Positions 1 to 14,100 of a DNA stretch of 64,000 nt are shown one piece after another; position 1 is the stretch's first letter, and the number at the start of each line of letters is the position of its first letter. The stretch is from Apostichopus japonicus. Taxonomy: Eukaryota > Echinodermata > Holothuroidea > Aspidochirotida > Stichopodidae. A program made the position numbers and the translations under genes. The stretch spans positions 2,883,001 to 2,947,000 of the forward strand of contig NC_092562.1 of assembly GCF_037975245.1 (NCBI RefSeq), given 5' to 3'. The notes under the pieces are model-generated. The model was not told where the DNA came from, searched no databases, and saw only the letters and a list, made by a program, of their open reading frames with translations.

Positions 1-3000
1 GTATCCTGACAGGAACTTGAGAACTTTCATTTTTGGCCCAAATTCGACAATTTTGTAAGGCTATACCCTTATGATTTTGTTCGATTTTGGCCAAATTCAC
101 GACTTTTTTAATTCTTCCCAAAATTGTACCTGCGGTGTGTAGCGCCCTTTTGATTCCTTTCCAGGTGATTAGAGTAGGAAAAACACTAATATTTTGGTGG
201 AAAAATGAAATTTAATAACCATATTTTGACGTCATTGATATCGGATTTAAATGACTAAAACTTCGTGGAATCCCACTTTTGTTCTCGGGAGAAGCGTGTA
301 CTGGGTGCTGGGGTCTGTTACACGTATCCTGAAAGGAATTTGAGAACTTTCATTTTTGGCCCAAATTCGACAATTTTGTAAGGCTATACCCTTATGATTT
401 TGTTCGATTTTGGCCAAAATAACGACTTTTTTAATTCTTCCCAAAATTGTACCTGCGGTGTGTGGCGCCCTTTTGATTCCTTTCCAGGTGATTAGAGTAA
501 TAAAAACACTAATATTTTGGTGGAAAAATGAAATTTAATAACCATATTTTGACGTCATTGATATCGGATTTAAATGACTAAAACTTCGTGGAATCCCACT
601 TTTGTTCTCGGGAAAAGCGTGTACTGGGTGATGGGGGTCTGTTACACGTATCCTGACAGGAACTTGAGAACTTTCATTTTTGGCCCAAATTCGACAATTT
701 TGTAAGGCTATACCCTTATGATTTTGTTCGATTTTGGCCAAATTCACGACTTTTTTAATTCTTCCCAAAATTGTACCTGCGGTGTGTGGCGCCCTTTTGA
801 TTCCTTTCCAGGTGATTAGAGTAATAAAAACACTAATATTTTGGTGGAAAAATGAAATTTAATAACCATATTTTGACGTCATTGATATCGGATTTAAATG
901 ACTAAAACTTCGTGGAATCCCACTTTTGTTCTCGGGAGAAGCGTGTACTGGGTGCTGGGGTCTGTTACACGTATCCTGAAAGGAATTTGAGAACTTTCAT
1001 TTTTGGCCCAAATTCGACAATTTTGTAAGGCTAAACCCTTATGATTTTGTTCGATTTTGGCCAAAATAACGACTTTTTTAATTCTTCCCAAAATTGTACC
1101 TGCGGTGTGTGGCGCCCTTTTGATTCCTTTCCAGGTGATTAGAGTAGGAAAAACACTAATATTTTGGTGGAAAAATGAAATTTAATAACCATATTTTGAC
1201 GTCATTGATATCGGATTTAAATGACTAAAACTTCGTGGAATCCCACTTTTGTTCTCGGGAGAAGCGTGTACTGGGTGCTGGGGTCTGTTACACGTATCCT
1301 GAAAGGAATTTGAGAACTTTCATTTTTGGCCCAAATTCGACAATTTTGTAAGGCTATACCCTTATGATTTTGGCCAAAATAACGACTTTTTTAATTCTTC
1401 CCAAAATTGTACCAGCGGTGTGTGGCGCCCTTTTGATTCCTTTCCAGGTGATTAGAGTAGGAAAAACACTAATATTTTGGTGGAAAAATGAAATTTAATA
1501 ACCATATTTTGACGTCATTGATATCGGATTTAAATGACTAAAACTTCGTGGAATCCCACTTTTGTTCTCGGGAGAAGCGTGTACTGGGTGCTGGGGTCTG
1601 TTACACGTAACCTGAAAGGAATTTGAGAACTTTCATTTTTGGCCCAAATTCGACAATTTTGTAAGGCTATACCCTTATGATTTTGTTCGATTTTGGCCAA
1701 AATAACGACTTTTTTAATTCTTCCCAAAATTGTACCTGCGGTGTGTGGCGCCCTTTTGATTCCTTTCCAGGTGATTAGAGTAGGAAAAACACTAATATTT
1801 TGGTGGAAAAATGAAATTTAATAACCATAGTTTGACGTCATTGATATCGGATTTAAATGACTAAAACTTCGTGGAATCCCACTTTTGTTCTCGGGAGAAT
1901 CGTGTACTGGGTGGTGGGGTCTGTTACACGTATCCTGACAGGAATTTGAGAACTTTCATTTTTGGCCCAAATTCGACAATTTTGTAAGGCTATACCCTTA
2001 TGATTTTGTTCGATTTTGGCCAAAATAACGACTTTTTTAATTCTTCCCAAAATTGTACCTGCGGTGTGTGGCGCCCTTTTGATTCCTTTCCAGGTGATTA
2101 GAGTAGTAAAATCACTAATATTTTGGTGGAAAAATGAAATTTAATAACCACATTTTGACGTCATTGATATCGGATTTAAATGACTAAAACTTCGTGGAAT
2201 CCCACTTTTGTTCTCGGGAGAAGCGTGTACTGGGTGCTGGGGTCTGTTACACGTATCCTGAAAGGAATTTGAGAACTTTCATTTTTGGCCCAAATTCGAC
2301 AATTTTGTAAGGCTATACCCTTATGATTTTGTTCGATTTTGGCCAAAATAACGACTTTTTTAATTCTTCCCAAAATTGTACCTGCGGTGTGTGGCGCCCT
2401 TTTGATTCCTTTCCAGGTGATTAGAGTAGGAAAAACACTAATATTTTGGTGGAAAAATGAAATTTAATAACCATATTTTGACGTCATTCATATCGGATTT
2501 AAATGACTAAAACTTCGTGGAATCCCACTTTTGTTCTCGGGAGAATCGTGTACTGGGTGCTGGGGTCTGTTATACATCCTGAAAGGAATTTGAAAAAGGA
2601 AAAATGAAATTTAATAACCATATTTTGACGTCATTGATATCGGATTTAAATGACTAAAACTTCGTGGAATCCCACTTTTGTTCTCGGGAAAAGCGTGTAC
2701 TGGGTGATGGGGGTCTGTTACACGTATCCTGACAGGAACTTGAGAACTTTCATTTTTGGCCCAAATTCGACAATTTTGTAAGGCTATATACCCTTATGAT
2801 TTTGGCCAAAATAACGACTTTTTTAATTCTTCCCAAAATTGTACCTGCGGTGTGTGGCGCCCTTTTGATTCCTTTCCAGGTGATTAGAGTAATAAAAACA
2901 CTAATATTTTGGTGGAAAAATGAAATTTAATAACCATATTTTGACGTCATTCATATTGGATTTAAATGACTAAAACTTCGTGGAATCCCACTTTTGTTCT

Positions 3001-3245
3001 CGGGAGAATCGTGTACTGGGTGCTGGGGGTCTGTTATACGTATCCTGACAGGAACTTGAGAACTTTCATTTTTGGCCCAAATTCGACAATTCTGTATTCC
3101 TTTTGATTCCTTTCCAGGTGATAAGAGTAGTTAAAACACTCATATTTTGGTGGAAAAATGAAATTTAATAACCATATCTTGACGTCATTTCATATCGGAT
3201 TTAAATGACTAAAACTTCGTTGAATGCCACTTTTGTTTTATCATT
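1..3245. repeat. Satellite array, unit about 323 bp, about ten copies
   Basis: Near-identical units follow each other at 323-324 bp; the landmark CGTGTACTGGGTG recurs near 297, 618, 944, 1267, 1580, 1903, 2226, 2550, 2695 and 3012. One unit lacks about 10 bp (near 1,370) and one, near 2,540-2,620, has lost about half its length. Similar open frames on the minus strand only reflect unit identity and open with TTG. The array starts before the window edge. Confidence 0.97.
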
Positions 3246-3710
3246 CTCCTCAATGATTAGGGCGCCTTACTGTGTATATATATATATGGCATAATAATGT
3301 TCTAATTCATTCCCATTAGAAAGAAATAGCCTTTTTTCTACACAAGTTTATATATTGGTTTACTATGATTAACATGGCCAATATTAAACTTAAATTTCCG
3401 AGAAACTCTGCTTGAAGTTGATCAAAATACATATTTTAGCATCCTGAATGCGTATAAGCATCCTGAAATAAATCTGAGAAATTTCATAATCTTCTGGAAA
3501 ATTTTGTAAGGCTAAATCCCTTATCATTTTTTCATATTTTGGCCCAAAATCGCGACTTTTTCAATTCTTCTCAAAATGATACAAACGGAGTAGGGCGCCC
3601 TTCTGTGTATATATCAAGCATAATTATGTTCTTATTCATTCCCATTTGAATGAAAATGGCCTGTTTTCTACACAAGTTGATATATTGATTTATTAATATT
3701 TTTTTCTTTT
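3246..3710. repeat. Diverged relatives of the satellite
   Basis: Two copies about 330 bp apart share CTGTGTATATAT, an AATTATGTTCT-type motif and CTACACAAGTT. Around 3,470-3,600 the sequence is recognisably a decayed satellite unit (GGCCCAAAATCG, GGGCGCCCTT). This looks like the older edge of the array. Confidence 0.75.
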
Positions 3711-5111
3711 TTGCAATGTCGGTTTCATTAATCTTAAATGAAAGAGATACTGTGATCTGCTGTAGCAGTCAACTGTTCAGAAACAACTGTTCAGATCTAT
3801 AAAGCTGGTCATGTTGATGATGTAACAAAAAAAAACAAAAAAAAAATCACCCATAGTTTGTTTACACAAAAGCGGGAATGGAAATTTTTTAAAGCACCAT
3901 TTTATTTTTATTTTTTCCAACTCGTTACTGGCAATGTACTGGCTTATCACTACACCTGGCACGGTAAAGTCCAAAGCAACGTCAATGAAGTAACTTGTAC
4001 TGAAAAGTGAGGCTTGAACTAAGTACTGATAGAAAAGTGCGGATTTCAGAACAAAGTTATTTCTTAAGTTTGGAAACTTACAACATTTAACTTGAAACCC
4101 CCCTAACACTACCACCCCCCATATAAAATAACAATATTGTATTGCTAGTTACTTAAAAAATAAACCGGTTTTGTTTGCATAGCATAATCTATTTAAAAAA
4201 TAATAATAATTGGATTGTACACGAATCAAATTACCCTGTACTGGGATTTCATTGTGAAATAAAAAATTTCACCCAACTACAGTTGAAAATTATCCTTACA
4301 GTGAACTCTTGCAGGTTTTCTATGCTATTGAAAAGTAGAAATTCGATATACTTAAAACACAGACAAATCCAAATTTTAAATCTCAAACCCCTTAATGCTG
4401 TCCTAGAATAAATTACCCTGGATTTTATCTACAAACTATTAGCAAGGTTCTTGAAATATCGGATAAGATGATAGATATACATAATTAACGTGGTAAAGAC
4501 TACTGTGGCTTCACATAGCAGCCCAATTTTTTTTTTTTTTTCAGTGATCGATTTCCCTGTTTAATACTGCTATATAAATAAAGAACTGTATATCTACAGA
4601 AAATTTCCAAATTCATCAGTTGATTATGCAATGAATAAGATGATGTCCAAAAGAAAAAGTATGAAAATATTACAACGGCTAAAGGCATCGTTGGCAGCTC
4701 CGGGGTATTAAGAAAAATGTTTTATCCAAATGGTATCACTCCGGGGCGAACCAGGGCCGACACCCCTGTGTGCGTGTGTGTGCAGCACACGATACAACTA
4801 TCACAATACTGGAAGCATTAAAGGTGTCGAAACCAAATCAGATTTCATCTAAGCAGCATGTTTTGCATGTACGCTAGTCCACCGGCCCTCACAATGCGAC
4901 TTATTTCACATCTCTAAAGCTGTTGTTAGCCAGTTGTTAGAAAGGGAATCCATCTCCATATTGTCAATGTTCTTGAATATGTTTCCCCTCGCTGAAAAAC
5001 AATTTCAGAGCTGATATATATATATATCCGTTCTCGGTTTGGGAACATGCACGCACCTGTCGCTCTACCCTGGTCGAGACGAGGCACACCGAGCGTTCTT
5101 CGGTCATTATT
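3711..5111. other. Intergenic sequence and probable 3' UTR
   Basis: No convincing gene on either strand. The part next to the stop codon should hold the phosphatase's 3' UTR. A (TA)n-like run sits near 5,013-5,026. Confidence 0.5.
4560..4565 (-). promoter_or_regulatory. Possible polyadenylation signal ATTAAA
   Basis: Nearest common poly(A) hexamer I saw downstream of the stop on the minus strand, about 550 bases after it. No canonical AATAAA was seen before about 3,900. Weak. Confidence 0.25.
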
Positions 5112-5198
5112 CTATCGACTGTAATTTTCGTAGATGTTGCTGTCGTCAGGGTCTTCGAGATGAGACAGTACCGAGTCGAATATGCATTGGTACTGCAA
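5112..5198 (-). CDS. Exon 38: last coding exon and stop
   Basis: Encodes [19 protein letters not shown] and ends NIYENYSR before TAG. The first part is the terminal PTP helix (usual form EQY.F....L.EYL). Two tyrosines in the short tail (IYEN, ENYS) could be phosphorylated; that is inference. Acceptor CATTTTCCAG. Confidence 0.92.
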   Translation of the reverse strand: MQYQCIFDSVLSHLEDPDDSNIYENYSR

Positions 5199-8100
5199 CT
5201 GGAAAATGGAAGAGGGGGGTATTTACTTTTACATATCATCAGAGACTGGAAATGGTAGAAAATGTTTGCGACTAATCATCTATTTTACGACACCCGACAA
5301 TCTGCAACAGAGTACCGCTCCCTGTATCCCAGAAAAGTGCTTGGAATTAAGGCACTATATGTGACTGGTTCATATCTTGAATGTATTTGTGTACACAGCT
5401 GATTTGTAATGTAAGAGATATCCCCCCACCCCTGCACCACCCCCCTGCCCATTTTCTACCTTCAAGGGCAAAACACAATTATGATTATGAAAAATTTCCA
5501 CCAGTGCCTAGAGCAAGGACTGTTAAAAAAAAAAACGGTCAACAATGATGGTGTAATGTATATTTTGATATGACAGTAAATCAAATGATTGCAATGTGGT
5601 ATATTTAAAAGAGACATTAAAATTCACGGTCGTATGTTGCACTAGAAGAGTTGTATGTATGTATGTATATGTGATCTTCCCGCAAGCAGGAACTCTCGAA
5701 AGAAGCCATTGAGGCTTGAAGACTCGCAAGCTGACCGAAGCCAATCTCTCGGCACACATCCATTTAACGTCCATGTCAGGAAGTTGTTATTGAACAACAC
5801 CCTTGCCAGACGACACACATTGCTGTCGGCGGGGAATCGAATCCAGGAATTTAAGTTAATCCAGTTAATCCAGGAATTTAAGTGTCGTCATTATTACTTA
5901 CATAATTCTCCACCATGGAGGGTCTGGAGGTCCTAAGTTTATTGACCAGCTGAAAGATGTCGACCTTGTCTTCACTCTTGGTTTGGTCCAGCGCGGACAG
6001 TAACGCACAGAAAATGCCCGTTCTACCTATTCCGTCGCTAAAACAAGGAAAGAGGAAAGTTGAATGGATATGATGAGGCTTTTGGAAAGCTTTTTGTGTT
6101 TTTTCGGTCGACGCTTGGTATCGAAAGATGGCACCTCGGAATCCGAGTGCAAAGAGGACTCGAGGGGGGATCGGATAAATCGATACCAAACTAAACATTG
6201 GTCTGCTCCAACCCAGGCAAACCACCTTCCCAGGAGTAACTAACTGTGAAGCAACCATGAAAAAAAGGACCCTCCCTGTGGCTGGACTGTTCCCCCCATA
6301 AGTACTTTATCCTGTTATAAGGCTGGTTAAAGATCACTGATATATCTTACATGCAGTGAACTGTGATTGGTCCAAGGTCAGTCTCTGACTCCCATTGGTT
6401 GATCATGTTGATTGCATACAGCATAGTCTGTAGTGACCTGGGCGTCTCCTCAGAGTTTGGCCAATCCAAGCATTGTAAATGCATGATGATCCTAGGATTA
6501 TCATTCTAAAAACAGTAAAGACCAGGCAAAGCAAAATTTAAAGAAGTTACCAGACACTTTATATTCAAATGTGTCGATTCACGTTGTATCGAACGATGCC
6601 ATTTTGCTATAATAATCCAATGAGAGAACAGGACAGAATAAAGGAATCAACCATGGTGAAGCATTAACATAATCACTGTGATATATGTATCTTTACTACG
6701 TTGTAGTAAAACAAAGTGTGTTTGGTTTATATAACAGCACCTGTAATATAGATTACACGTTATATCGTTCACACATATATTATATAGTCTAAAGGTTTGG
6801 TTTTATTTCTTAGTTCTGAAAATGAAAGATCACTGCTGTTATTACCTAGAATTGTTAGATAATACAGTAATTTTGATGTGACTAGGACATTGGGAACCAC
6901 ACTGTCTATCCTGTCGTAAATTTTATTGGTCTAGAGCTGGGGTTCCCTAACTGGGGTGCATGAACTCCCAGGGGGTGCGTGAGTTCATCCCAGGAGACGT
7001 TTCTGAAAGTCAAAACTAGAGTTTTGTTGAACTAAAATCTGATATATCATATAATTTAGTAATGTACAAAAGTTGTACCTATCGACTAACTCTTTTCGCG
7101 TTCCATACGTTCCATACGCATATGTTGCCATTGTGAAACAATTCGTGATCTGATCTTGGAAGTTTCCAAATAATATTTGTTCATCTCGTGTTTTTTTTCA
7201 TTACAATATTACACTATGAACTTGATCGTTATGAAGCACAGTTAATATGCGTATTATATAGTATAATAATGACTCAGATCGTGTCTCGAAAAGTTGGGGG
7301 TTCGTGGACAACTCTGACATCCACAGGGGGTTCGTGGGGGGATAAAGTTAGGGAAACCCTGGTCTAGAGTGAATTTAAACTGTTTGATTTTTCCTGAACT
7401 TTTCAAAGACATAGATCATCATGTACAGTAGTGCGTGATGCCACAGATATTTTTTTTGGGATAGTTTGTTTTTGACTTTTAGGTTTTACCGAAGATGATA
7501 GCTGCTCTTACCGTTTGTGATGAGTTGACTAACTCCAGTTTACGGTACCGGACTCCATTCTGGTCATCACATGACAACTGGGTCACTGTAAATGGTCCGC
7601 AGTCGAAGGTGCCCGGTTCGGACCAGTACTGAGCCATCGACTGCATTGGAGAGAGTGAAGATAATAAAGGTGTTAGGGGACTTAGGAGAAGTTGTGACAT
7701 AAAAATTTGGTTGAGGGTGGTGGTTGGGAAGTGGGGAGGAGAGTGGAGTAATAAAGGTGTTAGGGACTTAGCTATTTGAAGATACAGTTGAAAGAAGATA
7801 TACAGATCTATATCTCATGTGGCAAGTTAGGGAAGTTGTGACATAAAAATTTGGTTGAGGGAGGGGGAATGTGGGGAGGAGAGTGGGGGAAGGTGGGTGG
7901 GGTAATTAAGGTGTTAGGGATTTAGCTATTTGAAGATACAGATCTATATCTAATGTGGCAAGTGAGGGAAGTGGTGACATAGAAACTTGGTTGAGGATGG
8001 GTTGGGGGATGTGGGGAGGAGAGTGGGGGTAGGGGAGGGGTGTATTGGGAGGAATAATTATCTCCAGGTGACAGTGCTTATTTGAAAATATTGTTTGCTA

Positions 8101-11100
8101 AATAAATAGGGTAAAACATAAAATAAGATGGCAAGTATTGCTCATTTAGATCAAATCTGTTCTTTCGCTGACTCCATGGGAAGGGTGACGGCACGGTGGT
8201 GCCCAATGGGAGTGGGTGTATATGCTAAATAAGTAGTTAACTCTCACAAACGACGACATCACATTACATCGATGTTGATAAATTGTTAGTGGACATACCT
8301 TGTCATCCATATCGTTCAACATGACGATAACGTACGAGTTGTAGTCCCATATCATCCGCCAGAAATCGAGGACAGTGTTCGGTAACGGCATCTGAGTTCC
8401 CAGGAACATATCCTTCTTACTATATCCCTGAGATCAAGAGAACGAAAAATGTAAAGAGAAAAAAATTTGGCAGGATAAATAAAGCTCTGTATTAAAGGTG
8501 AGAGCGAATAATTTCTTTTAGAGTGAGTCATCACCACACACTGTCTTGACACTACGTTTGTATATTAATGAGTCAACGTATAAATGTACTTGTTAAAGAG
8601 GACCAAGATCTTAGACAGTCCAGGTTATTGATACTTCTGATATTTATTGATTGACATTCTTGTAAAACGTTTACTTATGTTAAGTTAACTCACACTCATG
8701 AAAGTGGCATTGATGTAGTTGTTACCCTTGGCACCAACATCGGTCATCAGATAAGGCCTGTACGTGTCCACTGTTCGGGGTGGGGGGGGGATGGGGGAAT
8801 AAGTAAAATCATAAATTAATCAAGTGATCAATAAATTATTCAATCAATCAAGCAATCAACACTTTTATTACAAAGTTACTATTTTCCCATTGCACCAGCT
8901 GAGGAACCAATGTTGTCATCAGTTTACTAATAAAGAATTATTCCAGAAATTTAGCATATCTTTACAGCTGAAACATCTTGACGGTCAACATAGCTACTGA
9001 ACATTGCTAACATTTAAAATTTTCCTTGGTCTATGACGTATCGAACTAAAATTCATTTCGCAAATGAAAACAAAACGATTGAGCTGTACGTATTTTAGGC
9101 CAAAATAGTAGACCACCATGGCAGGCAATTAGCAATAATGCTTAATTGACTGCCAAGTGTTAAATTTCAAACAAATCTGAGCTAATATGAAACTGAAATA
9201 ATTCATAATTAGGAAAAAAAAACATTGCAGTTTTTTTTCTCTCAACAATTATAGGGTCAAATCCAGGATATTACAGGAGTCTTTTTAGTGGGATATATGT
9301 GTAGTGTACTTATGCATGCTCTGTTATTGATAACAAATATGATCATATATAGTAATTGTCATGATGAGAAATGAATAATACTAAATGCTTGCCTGGTATA
9401 CGGCCCGGATAACGGTTCTTGCTGTAATTTTCTCTGCTTTTTCCTCCCTTCAATTTCCCGTCTGGTGGCGTCACTGAAATCAACTGTAAAGTCTGAAACG
9501 AAAAGAAAAACACTGAGTTATCTAGTCGTGGATGACGAAAGTAATACTCACGATAACGTTAAAAATGGAATTACATTTGTATTATGATCACAACAGTTTG
9601 GACTAATGTTGGAGAAATAGGCTGTAAATTCACCGAGTACGACATTCACGGTCCGTGAAATAAAAAACGCACATCATGAGAATGTGATCCCGTCAACACG
9701 AGAGTAACCCACAGTTCTTTTTTAAGGATTCCATAAACAAAAAGGAAATAGCACAAGCCTTGGCCAAGCAAGAAAACCAGAAATCCCTCAGGATTGGTGA
9801 TTCTCTGCCTCATTTCACATACGAAAATTGAATGTTACTTGTGCGGGCACACACACAAGAAACCTTAAATAATAATACTCAAAAGAGGTGCATCTACATT
9901 CCAAGTAGCATGAATACACTCAAATATTTTAAACTTTAAAGTTGTGATGCTATTATTATTTCAGAATTTGACCATGTAGTGGTGACCTCCAATGACCTTT
10001 GAACTGTACAAAAATCCAGTAGGGGGTCTGTTACTTACTAAGTTGGATCATATAAGTCAAGTATAAAAATTCATCCAAAATTTGCTTGTTTCTCTTTGGC
10101 GACTTTGAATTACTAGCTCTGGTGACCCCAATGACCTTTGACCTGCGCCGATGACAAAGGAGTTCTTCTATTCACTAATGCGCATCCACATACCAAATAT
10201 GGAGTTGATCGAACCACCACTTATTTTGTATGTTAGTGAGTTTACAAGCCAAGGTGTCACACAAACAACAAAAACTCAACAAATCCAGGACCGAAAAAGA
10301 TATAAACATGAAAATCAAAAGGTACATTCATACGGTAAGAGAAAAAGCCAGTAAAATGTATCAGTATATTAAGTTGCACTAAAGGAGGCATATAAAGGAA
10401 AATCAAAAGGTACATACATCAACGACCATGATACAAGACTATAAACCAAAAACACAGCCCTAAAAATTATGGTCCAAAACAAATTAGGACCCTAACAATT
10501 TTCTGGTTCCCGCCCAGTGTCGTCTGTACGATTTCATGGGTGGTGGGGCCATGTAACCAATTCCCCAACTGGCATCCATTCCCCCCCCCCACCACTTCCT
10601 TAATTTGTTTTCAAATTCTCCAACTGAGCCCCGAGGTTGAGCGGGGCATGGCTATTGCCCCCCACCCCATTTGCACAGGCCACTGTCCCCCCCAAATGGT
10701 AGGTCTACAACATATTTTGGTCTAAATCTAAACACATTTTATTTGTACATTAATTTGGCCAAAACGATTTTGGTCCCAAAATATTTGAGTACAAACAAAT
10801 TTTGGGTCACAAGCAATTATTGGTCACAAGCACTGTTTGGGTCATAACAAACTTTCGGTCAAAATTTTTTATTCGTGAAAAAAATGTTGGTCTAAAAAAA
10901 TTTGGTTTGAAAAAATGTTGGTCCAAAAAAGTTGAGTCCCCCAAAAAATTTGGTCACAAAAATATTGGGGTCTGAAAACTTGTTCTCTTGGTACAATAAA
11001 AAAAAAAAAAAAAAAATGCGCCAATTTTTTTCTTTTTGTCAGAATATTGAGGCGTCGGAATATAGAGACATCGGAACATAGAGATGTCGGAACATAGAGA

Positions 11101-14100
11101 TGTAACCCAACTGGTAGTAGGGGTGGGGAAAGCTTTTTATAGAAAACATTGTTAAGTCTGAAGAATATGTCAACCCTACATTATTGCAAATATGAACTCA
11201 TCTGGTCAATAAGGAATTCTGACACAGTATTAAGAGGGTCCCCCAGTGCTGAAATAGAAAACTTGGGTATCGGGTGCGACACTGGTGGGCATTCCCCAAA
11301 ACATTCTAAGGTTCAATGACATACTCAAAAGTTACTGTGATACAGCAGTGAGTGCTCTGTTAATCAAGAATAAAACTTGACTTGACTTCAAACCCCAGAG
11401 ACAACCTCTTCAAATTTCTGCTATTTTCCCTCTTCCATTCTGAAGTTGAAATATTAGAAACAAGCATTATTTCTCAACAGTTAATGTGGCCCAGTGGTTA
11501 GTGCCTGTAACTGAGAGAATAAGACAAACTCCTTGTCTAGGGTTCAAACCCCACGTTAGGCATCTTTTATCTTCAGCTCTTTTACCTCTTCCATTCTGAA
11601 GTTGAAATATTATAAACAAGCAATGATTCTCAACAGTTGCAGTGGCCAAGTGGTTAGTGCTCTGTAACTGAGAAAATAAGACAAACTCCTTGTCTAGGGT
11701 TCAAACCCCACGTTAGGCATCTTTTATCTTCAGCTCTTTTACCTCTTCCATTCTGAAGTTGAAATATTATAAACAAGCAATGATTCTCAACAGTTGCAGT
11801 GGCCAAGTTGGTAGTGCTCTGTAACTGAGAGAATAAGACAAACTCCTTGTCTAGGGTTCAAACCCCAGGTTAGGCATCTTTTATCTTCAGCTCTTTTACC
11901 TCTTCCATTCTGAAGTTGAAATATTATAAACAAGAAATGATTCTCAACAGTTGCAGTGGCCAAGTTGGTAGTGCTCTGTAACTGAAAGAATAAGACAAAC
12001 TCCTTGTCTAGGGTTCAAACCCCAGGTTAGGCATCTTTTATCTTCAGCTCTTTTACCTCTTCCATTCTGAAGTTGAAATATTATAAACAAGCAAAGATTC
12101 TCAACAGTTAATGTGGCCAAGTTGGTAGTGCTCTGTAACTGAAAGAATAAGACAAACTCCTTGTCTAGGGTTCAAACCCCAGGTGAGGCATCTTTTATCT
12201 TCAGCTCTTTTACCTCTTCCATTCTGAAGTTGAAATATTATAAACAAGCAATGATTCTCAACAGTTGTAGTGGCCAAGTTGGTAGTGCTCTGTAACTGAA
12301 AGAATAAGACAAACTCCTTGTCTAGGGTTCAAACCCCAGGTTAGTCATCTTTTATCTTTAGCTATTTTACTCCTTTCATTCTGAAGTTTAAATATTAGAA
12401 ACGAGCATTATTTCTCAACAGTTACAGTGGCGCAGTTGGTAGTGCCCTGTAAATAGAGAGTCAGCCAAACTCCATATCTCCGGTTCAAGCCCAGCTAGAG
12501 CCTTTTACTTTTCTGTTCTTTGGAATAATTGGAAGTATAAAGATAAGAAACGAAGTTTATTAATTGGGAACCAAAATGGTGTAATGGGTAGTTCCGTGGG
12601 CAATGATTCATCGTTGGCTCGGTTCAAGCCCTGGGTGTGATTGCTGCAAAAGGAGATCGCCCCAAACGGTGATCGCCGGTACCCCCTCCCCCCGACAAGG
12701 TTCCAAAGGGCCTGGGGTGATCGCCGGTACCCCCTCCCCCCTGACAAGGTTCCAAAGGGCCTGGGGTGATCGCCGGTACCCCCTCCCCCCTGACAAGGTT
12801 CCAAAGGGCCTGGGGTGATTGCCGGTACCCCCTCCCCCTGACAAGGTTCCAAAGGGCCTGGGGTGATCGCCGGTACCCCCTCCCCCCTGACAAGGTTCCA
12901 AAGCGGAGAAAAAGTTTTGGGGAAAAAACTTCAAAGTCCAAACACTTGATCTTTAAATATTTGAAAAGCTTCTCAAATCAGTGTCCCACCTGATGGTCTA
13001 CTGGTAGAGAATTTTTTGGGGCATCACAAGATCCCTGGTTCAATGCCAGCTTGTGATTTTCTTTTGCAAGTCATCTTGTAAAAGACATCCCCTCCATTAA
13101 AAAAAAATAACAGGACACTACTGGTTCTTTAAATCTTGTTTGCAGCATACACCAATAAAAAAATAAAAATGAAGGCAAAAATAAAAATATATAAATACAT
13201 TAAGTATAAAAAATAAATAAAAAGAGACTAAAAAGCCCGGAAACCTTCAATACATGACTCATGCAGTATTCTTAACCATTCCTTAGTGTTAAAGGGCAAG
13301 GAGTTGCTAGAGAAGGATAACAATAATTATTGCTTCAATTGCTTTAAATAATTGGTCAAATTGGTCAAACATTGGTCAAATTGGTCAAACATAGTTTAAC
13401 CATTTTTGTGCTAAATCATTTCTTTGACAGGACTTTTCTCCACCCTAAATAAGACCCTTCAGCTATCTGTCCCAATCAAAACTATCCTCACAATATGTCA
13501 AAAGCATAGTAAAATTGATGATTTACCATGGACTTCTTTAGGCAAACTGTTGAGTAATAACTTCTAAGTCATTCTTAGCAAGACTATTAATACAGTTCTG
13601 TACACTTTTGAACATTTTGGAACAAACACAATGATGGGAATTTCCAAGAATTTACTCAATCGTGAGAATATTTCTTATCTGCTGCGAATCCAACTTAAAA
13701 AGGGCTTAGAATTAATTTAAAATCTTGCAGACATAAAAAAATAAATATATCAAGATTGTTGTGTCAAAGTTTCCTGAGCAAACTTAAAAACAATGTGTAC
13801 AGAAACACTAAATATTGATATCTATGCATGGATAATAATTAACATTATAATACATTTTCAATAAGAATAGCAACTCTTGAGATGAAAATAATAAATATAA
13901 GCTTAATATAGCTTGTTTTTGTAAGTGCCACATAAGATTTCAAAATATTTCATATTTGGATGAAGAGTAGAGCAGCATGGCAATATCACACATGCAGCAT
14001 TCTGGATTGAATTATCGCAAACGATATATAGTTGTGTGATCACAAATTCTGTAAAATCCATTTCAGAAAGGGCTTCAGGATATGAGACCATTTGGGGAAA

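Noticed and set aside
247-2373. Repeated 65-codon frames on the minus strand of the satellite
   Set aside because: They open with TTG, follow the repeat unit and have no domain; identity comes from the array.
12505-12993. Overlapping frames of over 100 codons on both strands
   Set aside because: Products of the 48-bp minisatellite.
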